Assembly (NCBI GenBank): GCA_024103215.1
Contig: JAGFIY010000048.1
Span: 1 to 63,560, forward strand
Source: Melioribacteraceae bacterium
GTDB lineage: Bacteria; Bacteroidota; Ignavibacteria; Ignavibacteriales; Melioribacteraceae
Length of the DNA: 63,560 nucleotides
Direction: 5' to 3'
Made by a program: the position numbers and the translations under genes. Shown here one piece after another: positions 54,785-63,560 of this stretch. A model generated the notes under the pieces. The model was not told where the DNA came from, searched no databases, and worked only from the letters and a program-made list of their open reading frames with translations. Within the stretch, counting starts at the first letter, position 1. Every line of letters begins with the position of its first letter.

Positions 54785-55948
54785 ATGATTATTCAGCTCA
54801 TATCACTCTACAAACCAAATGTATTCAGAAAATACAGCCTTAAGTACAATATCTTTCGGGATTTATACGAACTAGATTTGCTCGGTTTGGAAATACGTAA
54901 TCTAAAATATGAATTGAAAGAGAATGTAATCGCAATAATTTTTTCAAACAATGAAATCTGTTATGTAAAAGAGGATGTGGCAAATGGCGGCAGCAGTCTC
55001 TTGATTCTTGGAACATTTGGAAAATTAAGTAAAATTGCAAAACTCATAACATCAAACGGGAATGAAGACCTTGGTTATAAGATAAACTTTGTAATTCATA
55101 ATTATAAATTATACGAAAATCACATAAAAATTTTTGATTCATCTCACCCGAAAATTATGGGAATACTCAATATTACTCCAGATTCATTCTACGATGGCGG
55201 GAAATATTTTGCTATAAAGGATGCTGAAAAAAGAATCGAACAATTAATCGAACAAGAAGTTGATATTATAGATGTTGGTGGAGAATCATCACGTCCAGGT
55301 TCCGAACCGGTGAGTGCCAAGATCGAAAAGGAGAGAGTCCTTCCGATAATTGAGTTGATTAAAAAAATGAAAAAAGATCAAATAATTTCAATCGATACAA
55401 CAAAGGCTGAGGTTGCAGAAACAGCTCTAGAGAAAGGTGCATCGATTGTGAATGATATAAGCGGTTTGAGCTCCGAAAATGAAATGATGAAAATTATTAA
55501 AAAATATGATGCATCCTATATACTAATGCATATAAAGGGAAATCCTAGTAATATGCAGGATAATCCTCATTATGAAGATGTTGTTTCCGAGTTGTATGAT
55601 TATTTTAATGAGAAAATTAATAGGATCAAGAGCACTGGAGTTAAAAAAATAATCATCGATCCAGGAATCGGCTTCGGAAAAAGGATTGAAGATAATTATG
55701 AAATTCTTGACAGACTTGGTGAGTTTAAAGGTTTTGGGCTGCCTATTATGATTGGCGTTTCGAATAAATCTTTTATTGGAAAATCACTTAATAAGAAAGT
55801 TGAAGAACGAGAGGTACCTACAATTATTGCCGAAACACTCGCAATGAAAAACGGTGCAAAAATTATAAGGACACACAATTGCGCTTATACAAAAGATGCG
55901 ATAAATTACCTTAAATATTTATCCGGAAACGACAACTCTAATGTTTGA
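54785..55948 (+). CDS. folP: Dihydropteroate synthase with N-terminal extension
   Basis: A 387-residue protein. The C-terminal 270 residues are a normal DHPS barrel: IMGILNITPDSFYDGG, IIDVGGESSRPGSEPV, IVNDISG, ILMHIKGNPSNMQ, IIIDPGIGFGKRIEDN, IGVSNKSFIG, RTHNCAYTKDA. It joins p-aminobenzoate to the pterin diphosphate in folate synthesis. About 120 residues precede the barrel, an extra domain of unknown role (no motif recognised) that is absent from E. coli FolP but occurs in some other bacteria. It overlaps cdaA by eight bases, the usual arrangement in Bacteroidota. Confidence 0.94.
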   Translation: MIIQLISLYKPNVFRKYSLKYNIFRDLYELDLLGLEIRNLKYELKENVIAIIFSNNEICYVKEDVANGGSSLLILGTFGKLSKIAKLITSNGNEDLGYKINFVIHNYKLYENHIKIFDSSHPKIMGILNITPDSFYDGGKYFAIKDAEKRIEQLIEQEVDIIDVGGESSRPGSEPVSAKIEKERVLPIIELIKKMKKDQIISIDTTKAEVAETALEKGASIVNDISGLSSENEMMKIIKKYDASYILMHIKGNPSNMQDNPHYEDVVSELYDYFNEKINRIKSTGVKKIIIDPGIGFGKRIEDNYEILDRLGEFKGFGLPIMIGVSNKSFIGKSLNKKVEEREVPTIIAETLAMKNGAKIIRTHNCAYTKDAINYLKYLSGNDNSNV

Positions 55949-56762
55949 ACTTTTTAAAATCGGCTTCATTTCTGTGACTCTTATCGATATAATCGATATT
56001 GCACTTGTTTCAATTCTTGTTTATAAACTTTACGATTTTATGAAGGGAACAATCGCCGGTCAAATATTTTGGGGACTGGTGATAGTTTTAATTCTATCAT
56101 TCATCACACAAGCCATAGATCTAAAAGCACTTGGATGGTTGTTGACTTTAGTTAGAGATATTTGGGTAATTGCCTTCATAATACTTTTTCAGCCAGAAAT
56201 AAGAAAACTGCTGGTTTCTCTCGGAAGAAATCCAATCGTAAAATCATTTCAGAAAAAATCCGAGAATGTCGTAATTAATGAAATTGTTGATGCTTCATTC
56301 GAATTGGCACAGCATCAACATGGAGCTTTGATGGTTATTGTAAAATCATCCGGAATTGCCGGTATTGCTGAAACCGGAGACCTGATAAATGCAAGAATAA
56401 CAAAAGATCTTCTACGATCAATATTTTTCCCACGATCACCGCTTCACGATGGTGCAGCAATCTTAAAGGGGGACCTTGTTGAATCGGTCAGATGTACGCT
56501 TCCATTATCCACCGTAACGGAAATTGACGGTGAAACACTCGGGATGAGACACAGAGCAGGTTTGGGAATCACGGAACAAGCTGATGTAATAAGCATCATT
56601 GTTTCTGAAGAAACTGGAAGCATTGCGGTGGCTGAAAATGGCAAGTTAACTCGAGGATTAAGCAAAGATATGTTGACAAAATATCTAAACGCAAAACTGT
56701 CCACGAAAACAGAGAAGAAAATTCAGAACTTCCTTAATATATTTAATAAGAAGAATAATTAA
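55941..56762 (+). CDS. cdaA: Diadenylate cyclase CdaA
   Basis: A 273-residue membrane enzyme with three N-terminal helices (within residues 10-85), then a DAC domain with the catalytic DGA (Asp170-Gly171-Ala172, RSPLHDGAAIL) and RHR (Arg203-His204-Arg205, GMRHRAGLGI). It joins two ATP into cyclic di-AMP, which controls potassium and osmolyte balance. No CdaR gene is adjacent; the upstream neighbour is folP, as usual in this phylum. Confidence 0.95.
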   Translation: MFELFKIGFISVTLIDIIDIALVSILVYKLYDFMKGTIAGQIFWGLVIVLILSFITQAIDLKALGWLLTLVRDIWVIAFIILFQPEIRKLLVSLGRNPIVKSFQKKSENVVINEIVDASFELAQHQHGALMVIVKSSGIAGIAETGDLINARITKDLLRSIFFPRSPLHDGAAILKGDLVESVRCTLPLSTVTEIDGETLGMRHRAGLGITEQADVISIIVSEETGSIAVAENGKLTRGLSKDMLTKYLNAKLSTKTEKKIQNFLNIFNKKNN

Positions 56763-56887
56763 CTACTTTTTTCCTCTCAGTCTGTTTCATTGCATTTGAA
56801 TTCTAAACTTAGTAAACTTTGTTGAGAAGTAAGTATATTTACTATCTTAAAACTTTGTAAGTATTTTTAAAAGGCAGTGAGGTGACT

Positions 56888-57565
56888 ATGAAATTAAGGT
56901 ACTTTTCACATTCGGCTTTTCAGATTACTAGCGACTCAGGAAAAATTATTTTAATTGATCCTTTTATTACCGGAAATCCAACTTCGCCGGTTAAGGCGGA
57001 GGAACTAAAAGCAGATTTTATTATTCTTACTCATGCTCATGGTGATCATATTGGCGATGCGTTCAGTATTGCCGACAAAGAGAAGACGTTATTTATTTGT
57101 GTTAACGAACTTGCAAATTATTGTGCCGATAAAGGTTTTAAAGCTCACAACATGCATATAGGCGGCGGTTACAATTTTGAATTCGGGAGAGTAAAATTTA
57201 CGATTGCTCATCACGGCTCTTTAACACCTGATAACCACTATGGCGGAGAACCCGCCGGCGTTATAATTTCAATGGATGGCAAAACGATATACCACACCGG
57301 CGATACTGGTTTGTTTTTAGATATGAAACTTATCGGGGAAATTAATAAAATCGATTATATGATGTTACCAATCGGGGATAATTTTACTATGGGAATTTCC
57401 GATGCAGTTAAAGCTGTAGAGTTTGTAAATCCCGCAGTTGCAATTCCAATTCATTATAATACGTTCCCTGTTATTGAAGCTGATCCTTATGAGTTCAAAT
57501 CTAAGGTAGAGGCAATTGGCAAAAAGGCGATGGTTCTTGAATTCGGTCAAGAAATTGAATTATAA
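56888..57565 (+). CDS. UPF0173 metal-dependent hydrolase (metallo-beta-lactamase fold)
   Basis: A 225-residue soluble hydrolase: [11 protein letters not shown] carries the HxHxDH metal site, further His and Asp ligands are in [14 protein letters not shown] and [11 protein letters not shown], and the last in [11 protein letters not shown]. It begins [13 protein letters not shown], like the YtkL/UPF0173 family. Substrate is unknown. ATG at 56888 fits the family; a GTG six bases earlier is also open. It is 22 bases before parA. Confidence 0.92.
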   Translation: MKLRYFSHSAFQITSDSGKIILIDPFITGNPTSPVKAEELKADFIILTHAHGDHIGDAFSIADKEKTLFICVNELANYCADKGFKAHNMHIGGGYNFEFGRVKFTIAHHGSLTPDNHYGGEPAGVIISMDGKTIYHTGDTGLFLDMKLIGEINKIDYMMLPIGDNFTMGISDAVKAVEFVNPAVAIPIHYNTFPVIEADPYEFKSKVEAIGKKAMVLEFGQEIEL

Positions 57566-57588
57566 ACTTTCCGGTAACTGATCATTAT

Positions 57589-58380
57589 ATGGCAAAAATA
57601 ATAGCAATTGCAAACCAAAAAGGCGGTGTTGGTAAAACAACTACCGCAATAAATCTTTCGGCATCAATTGCTGCAAGCGAAAAACAAACTTTGATAATTG
57701 ATATCGACCCACAGGCTAATTCCACTTCAGGGCTTGGGGTTGAGGATAAAAATCTATCTGTCTATGAAGTCCTAATCGGAACTGAAGATATTTCTGATGC
57801 AATACTCAATACTTATATGCCGTTCCTTGATATACTTCCTTCGGATATAAATTTAGTCGGTGCTGAAATAGAAATTGTAAATATTCCTAATCGCGAATAC
57901 CTTTTAAAAGATGCCGTTGTTTCCGTAAATAAAGATTACGATTATATTTTCATCGATTGTCCGCCTTCTCTAAGTTTATTAACATTAAATGCGTTAACTG
58001 CTGCAGACTCAGTTATCATTCCTGTACAATGCGAATATTTTGCATTAGAAGGATTAGGACAATTGCTGAACACAATTAATATTGTTAAGAAAAATCTAAA
58101 TCCGGATTTGAAAATTGAAGGCGTGCTCTTAACTATGTACGATCAACGTTTGCGTCTTTCTTCACAAGTTGTTGAAGAAGTAAAACGATATTTCGGCGAT
58201 AAAGTTTTTGAAACTGTGATTCACAGAAATGTTAGAGTTTCGGAGGCTCCGAGTCATGCAAAACCGATAATTCTTTACGATGCAATTTCTATGGGTGCAA
58301 AAAATTATTTATCACTTGCAGCCGAACTGTTATCAAAATCAAATGATAATTTGAAAGAGAGAGAAGATGACAAAAATTAA
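57589..58380 (+). CDS. parA: Chromosome-partitioning ATPase ParA (Soj)
   Basis: A 263-residue deviant Walker ATPase: [72 protein letters not shown], all canonical. It has no N-terminal helix-turn-helix, so it is the chromosomal type (Ia-less, Soj-like). It forms gradients on DNA that move ParB-parS complexes. It overlaps parB by 14 bases. Confidence 0.96.
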   Translation: MAKIIAIANQKGGVGKTTTAINLSASIAASEKQTLIIDIDPQANSTSGLGVEDKNLSVYEVLIGTEDISDAILNTYMPFLDILPSDINLVGAEIEIVNIPNREYLLKDAVVSVNKDYDYIFIDCPPSLSLLTLNALTAADSVIIPVQCEYFALEGLGQLLNTINIVKKNLNPDLKIEGVLLTMYDQRLRLSSQVVEEVKRYFGDKVFETVIHRNVRVSEAPSHAKPIILYDAISMGAKNYLSLAAELLSKSNDNLKEREDDKN

Positions 58381-59311
58381 ACCAGGACTCGGCAGAGGAT
58401 TGGGTGCACTTATAAATCCAGGTTCAAGAAATATTGAGGATGAACCCATTGCCTTGTCCCAAACTGAAATAAAAAAAGACGACGGCAATTCTGTTGATAT
58501 ACTTGCCAAAATTAGTTTAAACAATATTTCTCCCAACCCATATCAGCCGCGTAGCGAATTCGATCAATCTTCGCTTGATGAACTTAAAAAATCGATTCTT
58601 CAGAATGGTCTTATTCAGCCAATAACAGTAAGAAGGTTGGAAAATAAGCATTACGAACTTATCTCGGGTGAAAGAAGACTTCGCGCCTGTAAAGAAATCG
58701 GATATAAAGAAATACCTGCATATATAATCGAAGTACAAACAAAAGAAGCAATGGTCGCACTTTCGCTAATAGAGAATCTTCAGCGTGAAGATCTTAATCC
58801 CATTGAAGTTGCCGTTTCATACAAAAGACTTATAGAAGAATGCGGACTTTCACAGGAAGAGGTTGCTGAGAAAGTTGGAAAGGAAAGATCAACTGTTACA
58901 AACACAATAAGACTTCTAAAACTTCCCGATAAAATTCAAACTGGGATTATTAAAAATGATATTTCTGCCGGTCATGCACGAGCACTGTTAGGAATTTCAA
59001 ATCAGAAGTTTCAAATAAAATTATACGACAAAATTGTTTCAACGGGTTTATCTGTAAGAAAAGTTGAAGAGTTAGTACGTAAATTTGTAAATAAATCCGA
59101 GTCGACCGGAAAAGAAGCGGATAGAAAATCAAGCACTGAAACTGCTTCTCAAAAAGATATAGAAAGTAAACTGCGCAATGTTTTGGGAACAAAAGTTATA
59201 TGCAAGCAGAAAAAAAACGGTGCAGGTTCGATAACAATTGAATTTTATTCCCAAGATGAACTCGAAAGATTATTCGAATTATTTGATATAATTGAAAAAG
59301 CAAATTTTTAA
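58367..59311 (+). CDS. parB: Chromosome-partitioning CTPase ParB (Spo0J)
   Basis: A 314-residue protein. It starts with [10 protein letters not shown], the ParA-stimulating peptide with its Arg, then the ParB/Srx domain ([40 protein letters not shown] with the GERRxRA CTP motif, [15 protein letters not shown]), the helix-turn-helix ([24 protein letters not shown]) and a C-terminal dimer domain. It loads onto parS sites. A parS match was not found in this window. Confidence 0.96.
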   Translation: MTKIKPGLGRGLGALINPGSRNIEDEPIALSQTEIKKDDGNSVDILAKISLNNISPNPYQPRSEFDQSSLDELKKSILQNGLIQPITVRRLENKHYELISGERRLRACKEIGYKEIPAYIIEVQTKEAMVALSLIENLQREDLNPIEVAVSYKRLIEECGLSQEEVAEKVGKERSTVTNTIRLLKLPDKIQTGIIKNDISAGHARALLGISNQKFQIKLYDKIVSTGLSVRKVEELVRKFVNKSESTGKEADRKSSTETASQKDIESKLRNVLGTKVICKQKKNGAGSITIEFYSQDELERLFELFDIIEKANF

Positions 59312-59804
59312 TATCCTCGCTATTATACTATTTTTCACTTCGGTTTCATTCGGACAAACGGAACCTGACTCATCGGAAATCGTCAAAAGTGAAAATTCGG
59401 AATTATTTGTTATGACTAAATCTCCTTGGGGAGCTGTTGCCCGCAGTGCAATTCTTCCGGGGTGGGGGCAATTCTACAACGAATCCTATTGGAAAGCGCC
59501 AATCTTTTTAGGTGCTATAGGAGGATTAGTTTACGGATGGATTTATTACAATGATCTCTACCATGATTACAAAGATTTGTATTCTGAAAGTCTTAGTGAC
59601 GGAGGCAGCGGTAATCAAGCATACTTAAGTCAAAGAAATCTGCATCTTGATAACAGAGATTTGTTTGCAATATATATTGGTCTCGTGTATTTTTTAAATT
59701 TGGTCGATGCTTATGTCGATGCACATCTATTTGATTTTTCCGTAAGCGAAAACAAAGATTTGGGCAGCAAAGAATTACAATTTAAATTTTATTTTAACAG
59801 ATAA
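59292..59804 (+). CDS. DUF5683-domain membrane protein
   Basis: A 170-residue exported protein: signal peptide ([16 protein letters not shown]), then the DUF5683 core PWGAVARSAILPGWGQFYNE and a short two-helix region (APIFLGAIGGLVYGWIYYNDLY, IYIGLVYFLNLVDAYVDAHLFDF). The TTG start at 59292 lies inside the end of parB (20-base overlap) and gives the signal peptide. The parA-parB-DUF5683 order recurs in Bacteroidota, often with dapB and lepB; those are not next here. Function unknown. Confidence 0.88.
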   Translation: MKKQIFNILAIILFFTSVSFGQTEPDSSEIVKSENSELFVMTKSPWGAVARSAILPGWGQFYNESYWKAPIFLGAIGGLVYGWIYYNDLYHDYKDLYSESLSDGGSGNQAYLSQRNLHLDNRDLFAIYIGLVYFLNLVDAYVDAHLFDFSVSENKDLGSKELQFKFYFNR

Positions 59805-59808
59805 CCTA

Positions 59809-60513
59809 ATGAAATATTATAATGATTGTCCAAATTGCGGCAGTTCTAATCCGTTATTCAAACTAACTTGCGGAAATTGCAAAACATTTCTGAGAGCGAA
59901 AGTAACGAATATTGATTTTGGTTCTATTTTATGGCAGTTAATGGAGGAACCGAAAAAAGCATTTATAAAGATAATTCAAGCCGAACATAAAAATTTTACC
60001 ATTCCAACACTTCTTGCAGTAACTCTTAAAATTTCATTAACAATTCAGATTATATCCAACATCATTCTCGCAAAACATTCAGAAGTTTCTACTTTCTTCC
60101 TATCGCTTGGCGTCACTTACTTAATCAGTATAATAATTTTTCTGTTCTTACCATTTTTAATAAAATTATTGGGTAAAATTTTCAAGAGAGAATATCGATA
60201 TAAAGACATTCTTACTATAATTACATTTTCTTTTGTTCCAATGTTAATCTCCTTGATCATATTTGTACCGCTTGAGTTTGCGTTGTTTGGTGCTTACTGG
60301 TTTTTATTTAATCCACCCCCGACTTTGATTAAACCAATACCTTCATATATATTGTTCTTTTTTGAGTTTTGCTTTTTTGCCTGGAATCTGATTTTGATGG
60401 TTATCTCTCAAAATAGGTTGTATGATAAAAAGTGGATTTCGATAATAGCAACAACTATATTCTTTAGCCTTCTGTTCGGCGGATCAATTCTTACTAATCT
60501 CTATCTATTTTAA
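59809..60513 (+). CDS. YIP1-type membrane protein with N-terminal zinc ribbon
   Basis: A 234-residue protein. Residues 5-25 hold a zinc-ribbon (CPNCGSSNPLFKLTCGNC), after which five or so membrane helices follow in the YIP1 layout (SILWQLMEEPKKAFIKII, then LLAVTLKISLTIQIISNIILA and further). The function of bacterial YIP1 proteins is not known. It ends in a four-base overlap with the convergent Ppx gene. Confidence 0.8.
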   Translation: MKYYNDCPNCGSSNPLFKLTCGNCKTFLRAKVTNIDFGSILWQLMEEPKKAFIKIIQAEHKNFTIPTLLAVTLKISLTIQIISNIILAKHSEVSTFFLSLGVTYLISIIIFLFLPFLIKLLGKIFKREYRYKDILTIITFSFVPMLISLIIFVPLEFALFGAYWFLFNPPPTLIKPIPSYILFFFEFCFFAWNLILMVISQNRLYDKKWISIIATTIFFSLLFGGSILTNLYLF

Positions 60514-61433
60514 TCTGTAAAGAACTTTCTAACAATCACACCATAACGCAAACCTTTAGTGCTTACAATAAGATCTTGGAAGTTCATCTTTCCTAAGATG
60601 GCTTTAAGAATGATTGCACCTGTTGTAATTACGTCTTCGCGTCCTTCGATTATTTTACCATACTTTTCAAGTATCTGATGATATGTCATTTTGATTAGTT
60701 GATGGCAGATTTCTTCTAATTCCGAAAAATGAATTATTGAATTATCAATTTTATTCTCATCATATTCTGATAAGTTTTGTATAATAGCACTAAGGATAGT
60801 TGGTGTTCCCGCAACCGCAATAATATTTTTGATTGTTTTTTCGAATAAATATTTCTTTTCATCCAAACGATCAATAATATGATTTTGGAGGTTTTCAAGT
60901 TCAGTTTTAGACGGCGGATTATTCTTAATAAACTTTTCAGTAAGAGATACTGAACCAAAATTGAAACTATAAAGTCGATTGATTGAATTTGAATTTCCTA
61001 TAATAATTTCAGTACTACCGCCTCCAATATCAATTACAGCAGAGCTACTTGTTGGTTCATAATCTTTAACTGATCCGAAAAAAGAATATTCTGCTTCACG
61101 TTCACCTGATATTACCTCAATTTTAATTCCAGTTTTTTCCTCGACAGAATTAATAATTGAATCAGAGTTTTCTGCAGAACGTAAAGCTTTCGTAGCTGTA
61201 CATAGAATCTCAACACAAGAAAATTCAAGAATTTTAACCAAGAACTCATCAAGTACTTTTAATAATTTTTGTTCCGAATCCTTGCTAATCAATCCGCTGT
61301 TAGAAAGGTTTGAACTGATACGAGGTGTTCTGTAGAGATTTAGCAATGGTGTTATTTTTTTCTTATTTAAATCCACATTTGCAATTAAAAGAATAACAGT
61401 ATTTGAGCCTATATCAATAGAAGCAACATTCAT
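60510..61433 (-). CDS. Ppx/GppA-family exopolyphosphatase/pppGpp phosphatase
   Basis: A 307-residue ASKHA-fold enzyme: ASIDIGSNTVILLIANV, TATKALRSAENS, ISGEREAEYSFFGSV, AVIDIGGGSTEIIIG and AVAGTPTILSAI, the phosphate-1, -2 and adenosine motifs. It is single-domain, as in the shorter Bacteroidota members, without the C-terminal HD domain. Splitting polyphosphate versus pppGpp cannot be decided. Confidence 0.9.
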   Translation of the reverse strand: MNVASIDIGSNTVILLIANVDLNKKKITPLLNLYRTPRISSNLSNSGLISKDSEQKLLKVLDEFLVKILEFSCVEILCTATKALRSAENSDSIINSVEEKTGIKIEVISGEREAEYSFFGSVKDYEPTSSSAVIDIGGGSTEIIIGNSNSINRLYSFNFGSVSLTEKFIKNNPPSKTELENLQNHIIDRLDEKKYLFEKTIKNIIAVAGTPTILSAIIQNLSEYDENKIDNSIIHFSELEEICHQLIKMTYHQILEKYGKIIEGREDVITTGAIILKAILGKMNFQDLIVSTKGLRYGVIVRKFFTD

Positions 61434-61470
61434 CTAATTTGCCTATTTTTGAAAATAAATTTAATGAGAA

Positions 61471-61980
61471 ATGACTAAAGATTTGAGAACATTAAACAAT
61501 TTATTCATCGGACTTATCGCACTATATGGAGGGGCTTTGCTGAGCCATATTCTGAGCGTATTTGCATTCTTTGAACCGGGGGAACTTATTCTCAATCAGA
61601 GGTTAACCGATTCCGATTTATTTGGTATGTTTTATTTAGTCGGAGTAACCAAAAATTTAGCATTATTTCTCGGAGCCCTCTCATTGCTTCTGTTCATTCT
61701 CTTTATTGCCAAAAGTAGATTAAATCTCCGTTTAAATGGATGGCTTTTTATCAGTGTTATACTATTTCTTTTCATTGTCTCTTTCGAAATCTATTCTCTC
61801 ATCAAGTATGACATCAAAATGATTAATCAAGTTTTCTTTGGTCAAGAATATGATCTTCGGTTTGAAATAATTAAAAATAAAATCTCATCACTCAGTGCAC
61901 TGATTCCGATCCATTTTTTCTCAATTATAGCTATATTTTATATGTTCATCACAAGACCTTTTACGAAAAATGAAGCTTAA
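61471..61980 (+). CDS. Four-helix membrane protein, unknown function
   Basis: A 169-residue protein with four clear hydrophobic helices (about residues 10-33, 60-80, 88-110, 142-160) and short loops. No family was recognised. It starts 37 bases after the divergent ppx start and ends overlapping the next gene by 11 bases, so it belongs to the aroQ operon. The ATG at 61471 is preceded by TAATGAGAA. Confidence 0.6.
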   Translation: MTKDLRTLNNLFIGLIALYGGALLSHILSVFAFFEPGELILNQRLTDSDLFGMFYLVGVTKNLALFLGALSLLLFILFIAKSRLNLRLNGWLFISVILFLFIVSFEIYSLIKYDIKMINQVFFGQEYDLRFEIIKNKISSLSALIPIHFFSIIAIFYMFITRPFTKNEA

Positions 61981-62236
61981 AGAAAAAGAATTCGAGAACC
62001 TGCTTAATGACTTAAAATCACTTGCTGCACAAATGGGGGCGAAAGTTAGATTTGAAAGAGGTGATTTTAAAGGCGGTTACTGTCTGATGAAGGACGATAA
62101 ACTAATCGTGATTAATAAACTTTCCAATACTCAAAGGAAAGTCATGGTACTTGCCGCTGCACTGAAAGAACTCGGAATCGATGAAGTTTATCTCCCTCCC
62201 AATATTAGAGAAGCTATTGAAGAAATGGATATTTGA
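61970..62236 (+). CDS. Conserved small protein upstream of aroQ
   Basis: An 88-residue soluble protein (KEFENLLNDLKSLAAQMG, then VRFERGDFKGGYCLMKDDKLIVINKL and ELGIDEVYLPPNIREAI). The pattern of a helix, a Gly-Gly-Tyr-Cys turn and the YLPPNIRE ending is familiar from Bacteroidota, often beside aroQ, but has no known function. It overlaps both the preceding gene (11 bases) and, if a TTG start were used, the next gene. Confidence 0.75.
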   Translation: MKLKEKEFENLLNDLKSLAAQMGAKVRFERGDFKGGYCLMKDDKLIVINKLSNTQRKVMVLAAALKELGIDEVYLPPNIREAIEEMDI

Positions 62237-62238
62237 TT

Positions 62239-62667
62239 ATGAAAATAAAGATAATAAATGGACCCAACCTCAATCTGCTTGAAGAAAGAGATAACAAGCA
62301 GTATGGAAATCTGTCACTTCAAGAAATTAATCAGCATATCATAAATTCTTTTCCAGACGTTGAATTTGAATTTTTTCAAACCAATTTAGAAGGCGAGATT
62401 GTGGAGCATGTCCAAGGAGCACGGGGATTTGATGGATTGATAATTAATCCCGCCGGTTACACGCATACTTCTGTTGCAATACGAGATGCTCTTGAAACAC
62501 TTACAATCCCTAAAATAGAAGTCCATTTATCCAATCTAACAGCTAGAGAAGACTTTAGGAAAAATCAGATAACTACAGCTAAATGTGATGGTTATATTTC
62601 CGGATTTAAACATTTTGGATATATTGCAGCTGTTTTTCTCCTAAAAACAATACTAAACAAAAATTAA
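62239..62667 (+). CDS. aroQ: 3-dehydroquinate dehydratase, type II
   Basis: A 142-residue protein: KIINGPNLNLLEERD, with the catalytic Tyr in the lid (NKQYGNLSLQEIN), FFQTNLEGEIVEHVQ, IINPAGYTHTSVAIRDAL with its catalytic His and IEVHLSNLTAREDFRK. It removes water from 3-dehydroquinate in the shikimate pathway. The ATG at 62239 is used; an earlier TTG at 62233 is open. Confidence 0.95.
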   Translation: MKIKIINGPNLNLLEERDNKQYGNLSLQEINQHIINSFPDVEFEFFQTNLEGEIVEHVQGARGFDGLIINPAGYTHTSVAIRDALETLTIPKIEVHLSNLTAREDFRKNQITTAKCDGYISGFKHFGYIAAVFLLKTILNKN

Positions 62668-62933
62668 TACAGCATTACACTACTGAAAGTTATTTCCACG
62701 GGAGCATACATTTTAATTTGACGATTCTTTACATTATTGTGCTATTTGTTGATTAGACAATGTTCAAACTTTTTTTTGAAAATAATTATAGTAAACCATT
62801 TCGTTATAATATGTTATTATCAATTAGATGATTTTATAAATCAAATAAAGTACCCTCTTAGCTAAAGTAACTATCATTGATATTTTACATATGTTTAGTT
62901 ATCTTCACTGAAGTAAAAACACAGGTGTTTAAT
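62668..62933 (+). other. 266-base AT-rich intergenic region before the MerR gene
   Basis: This is the longest gap between annotated genes in the window. I see no ORF with a credible start and no RNA-like structure. A TATAAT hexamer at 62805-62810 could be a -10 element, but the matching -35 is poor (TTGAAA 23 bases upstream). It presumably holds the promoter of the MerR-family gene. Confidence 0.4.
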
Positions 62934-63347
62934 ATGAAAGATTTTGGATTAAAAAAATTATATTATTCCATCAGTGAAGTAAGTAAATTAACCGATCTTG
63001 AACAATACATACTGCGCTATTGGGAAACAGAATTTGATCAATTAAAACCCGCAAAAAACCGAGCTGGTAATAGAATCTATACTAGCAAGGATATTAAGAT
63101 AATTTTACAGATAAAACATCTTTTAAGGAAAGAGAAATATACAATTGAGGGAGCAAAAAAAATCCTTTCGGAAATGCAGCAAAAAGATTCAGATATTGCT
63201 CCTCTTGAATTAAACATTCCCGAACCAAAACCATCTATCACATCAACACCTCAGAAATTAAACCGAAAGCAAGAAACCAGAAGTATTAATAAAAAAGACC
63301 TTGAAGAAATCCGAGAATTTTTAGTAGATTTGAAATCTAAATTATAA
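62934..63347 (+). CDS. MerR-family transcriptional regulator
   Basis: A 137-residue protein. The N-terminal winged helix is LYYSISEVSKLTDLEQYILRYWETEF, RNRAGNRIYTSKDIKIILQI-like (PAKNRAGNRIYTSKDIKI), then LLRKEKYTIEGAKKIL. The C-terminus is a proline-rich linker and a short helix, without the metal- or drug-binding Cys of metal sensors. This short MerR type is common in Bacteroidota. I start at ATG 62934, after CAGGTG, because the frame upstream to 62877 encodes no conserved sequence. It lies just before tRNA-Pro. Confidence 0.9.
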   Translation: MKDFGLKKLYYSISEVSKLTDLEQYILRYWETEFDQLKPAKNRAGNRIYTSKDIKIILQIKHLLRKEKYTIEGAKKILSEMQQKDSDIAPLELNIPEPKPSITSTPQKLNRKQETRSINKKDLEEIREFLVDLKSKL

Positions 63348-63350
63348 TCT

Positions 63351-63424
63351 CGGAACGTGGCGCAGTCCGGTAGCGTACTTGAATGGGGTTCAAGGGGTCG
63401 CGGGTTCAAATCCCGCCGTTCCGA
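63351..63424 (+). tRNA. tRNA-Pro, anticodon GGG
   Basis: A full cloverleaf. The acceptor stem is CGGAACG with CGTTCCG and discriminator A; the anticodon stem CTTGA/TCAAG encloses loop ATGGGGT, so the anticodon is GGG at 63385-63387, reading CCC/CCU. The T arm is GCGGG-TTCAAAT-CCCGC. The CCA tail is not encoded (CAA follows). A terminator lies seven bases downstream. Confidence 0.95.
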
Positions 63425-63430
63425 CAATTA

Positions 63431-63464
63431 AACCTCGATTATGGCTCATAATCGGGGTTTTTTT
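63431..63464 (+). terminator. Terminator after tRNA-Pro
   Basis: AACCTCGATTATG pairs with CATAATCGGGGTT (13 bp, one G-T wobble) around a three-base loop, followed by a run of T residues to 63464. It ends the tRNA transcript. The remaining 96 bases of the window show no gene. Confidence 0.9.
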
Positions 63465-63560
63465 ATGCCTTAAATTTTAATGAACATTTGAAAATGGTTA
63501 GGTTTGGTTACTTTTGATGCAAAAAATGACACAATTTGGTCACAATCATTTTTAGATTTG

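Noticed and set aside
63465-63560. Possible integration site or mobile-element edge after tRNA-Pro
   Set aside because: tRNA 3' ends are common attachment sites, but no duplicated tRNA end, integrase or composition shift is visible in the 96 bases left in the window.

Overview
The window reads as a densely packed chromosomal segment of an AT-rich member of the Bacteroidota/Ignavibacteriota side of the FCB group. Pointers are the parA-parB-DUF5683 run, folP next to the diadenylate cyclase gene, a GlmU-like sugar nucleotidyltransferase, a POT peptide transporter, a small histone H1-like protein, an outer-membrane beta-barrel protein and a TolC-type efflux gene. GGAGG-type ribosome sites are common. 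An anaerobic or facultative Ignavibacteria-like lifestyle is suggested by two [FeFe]-hydrogenase sets and a PduS/PduT microcompartment pair. The taxonomic placement is inference; no rRNA gene is present.

Layout. 1-5.3 kb: start of a metal-efflux-type TolC gene behind a Cys-rich exported protein, then a TPR protein and a leftward stress/signalling group (GAF, eIF2B-like, UspA, cNMP-binding, HisA). 5.5-15.3 kb: hydrolase, BioY, a membrane Fe-S oxidoreductase, histone H1-like protein, CapA-like protein, SLC13-type transporter, UvrD-type helicase and flotillin. 15.5-22.5 kb: clpC, then an M64 peptidase - PP2C phosphatase - PduS - PduT run. 22.5-29.8 kb: TraB-like protein, ABC exporter, DUF2807 lipoprotein, purE, beta-barrel protein and CDF transporter.

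30.0-43.6 kb is the most remarkable part. A trimeric [FeFe]-hydrogenase set (hydC1-hydB1-hydA1) is followed without a gap by a sensory [FeFe]-hydrogenase fused to a histidine kinase, a stand-alone receiver, a receiver-PAS-kinase hybrid and another stand-alone receiver. A second trimeric set (hydC2-hydB2-hydA2) closes the run, followed by a hairpin terminator and a membrane histidine kinase. All ten genes before the terminator are nearly contiguous, so making hydrogen-metabolising enzymes and sensing hydrogen look physically coupled. The second catalytic subunit has serine where characterised enzymes have one of the four cysteines that bind the H-cluster cubane.

43.6-53.2 kb (leftward): ispE, homocysteine methyltransferase, two GT9 heptosyltransferase-like genes, a MauE/DoxX and rhodanese pair, an RqcH/NFACT protein, a sugar nucleotidyltransferase and a POT transporter. 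53.4-63.4 kb (mostly rightward): PASTA protein, rpe, folP, cdaA, UPF0173 hydrolase, parAB, DUF5683 and YIP1 membrane proteins, Ppx/GppA, aroQ, a MerR regulator and tRNA-Pro(GGG). No CRISPR array, insertion sequence or prophage gene was recognised, and no gap between genes exceeds 300 bases.
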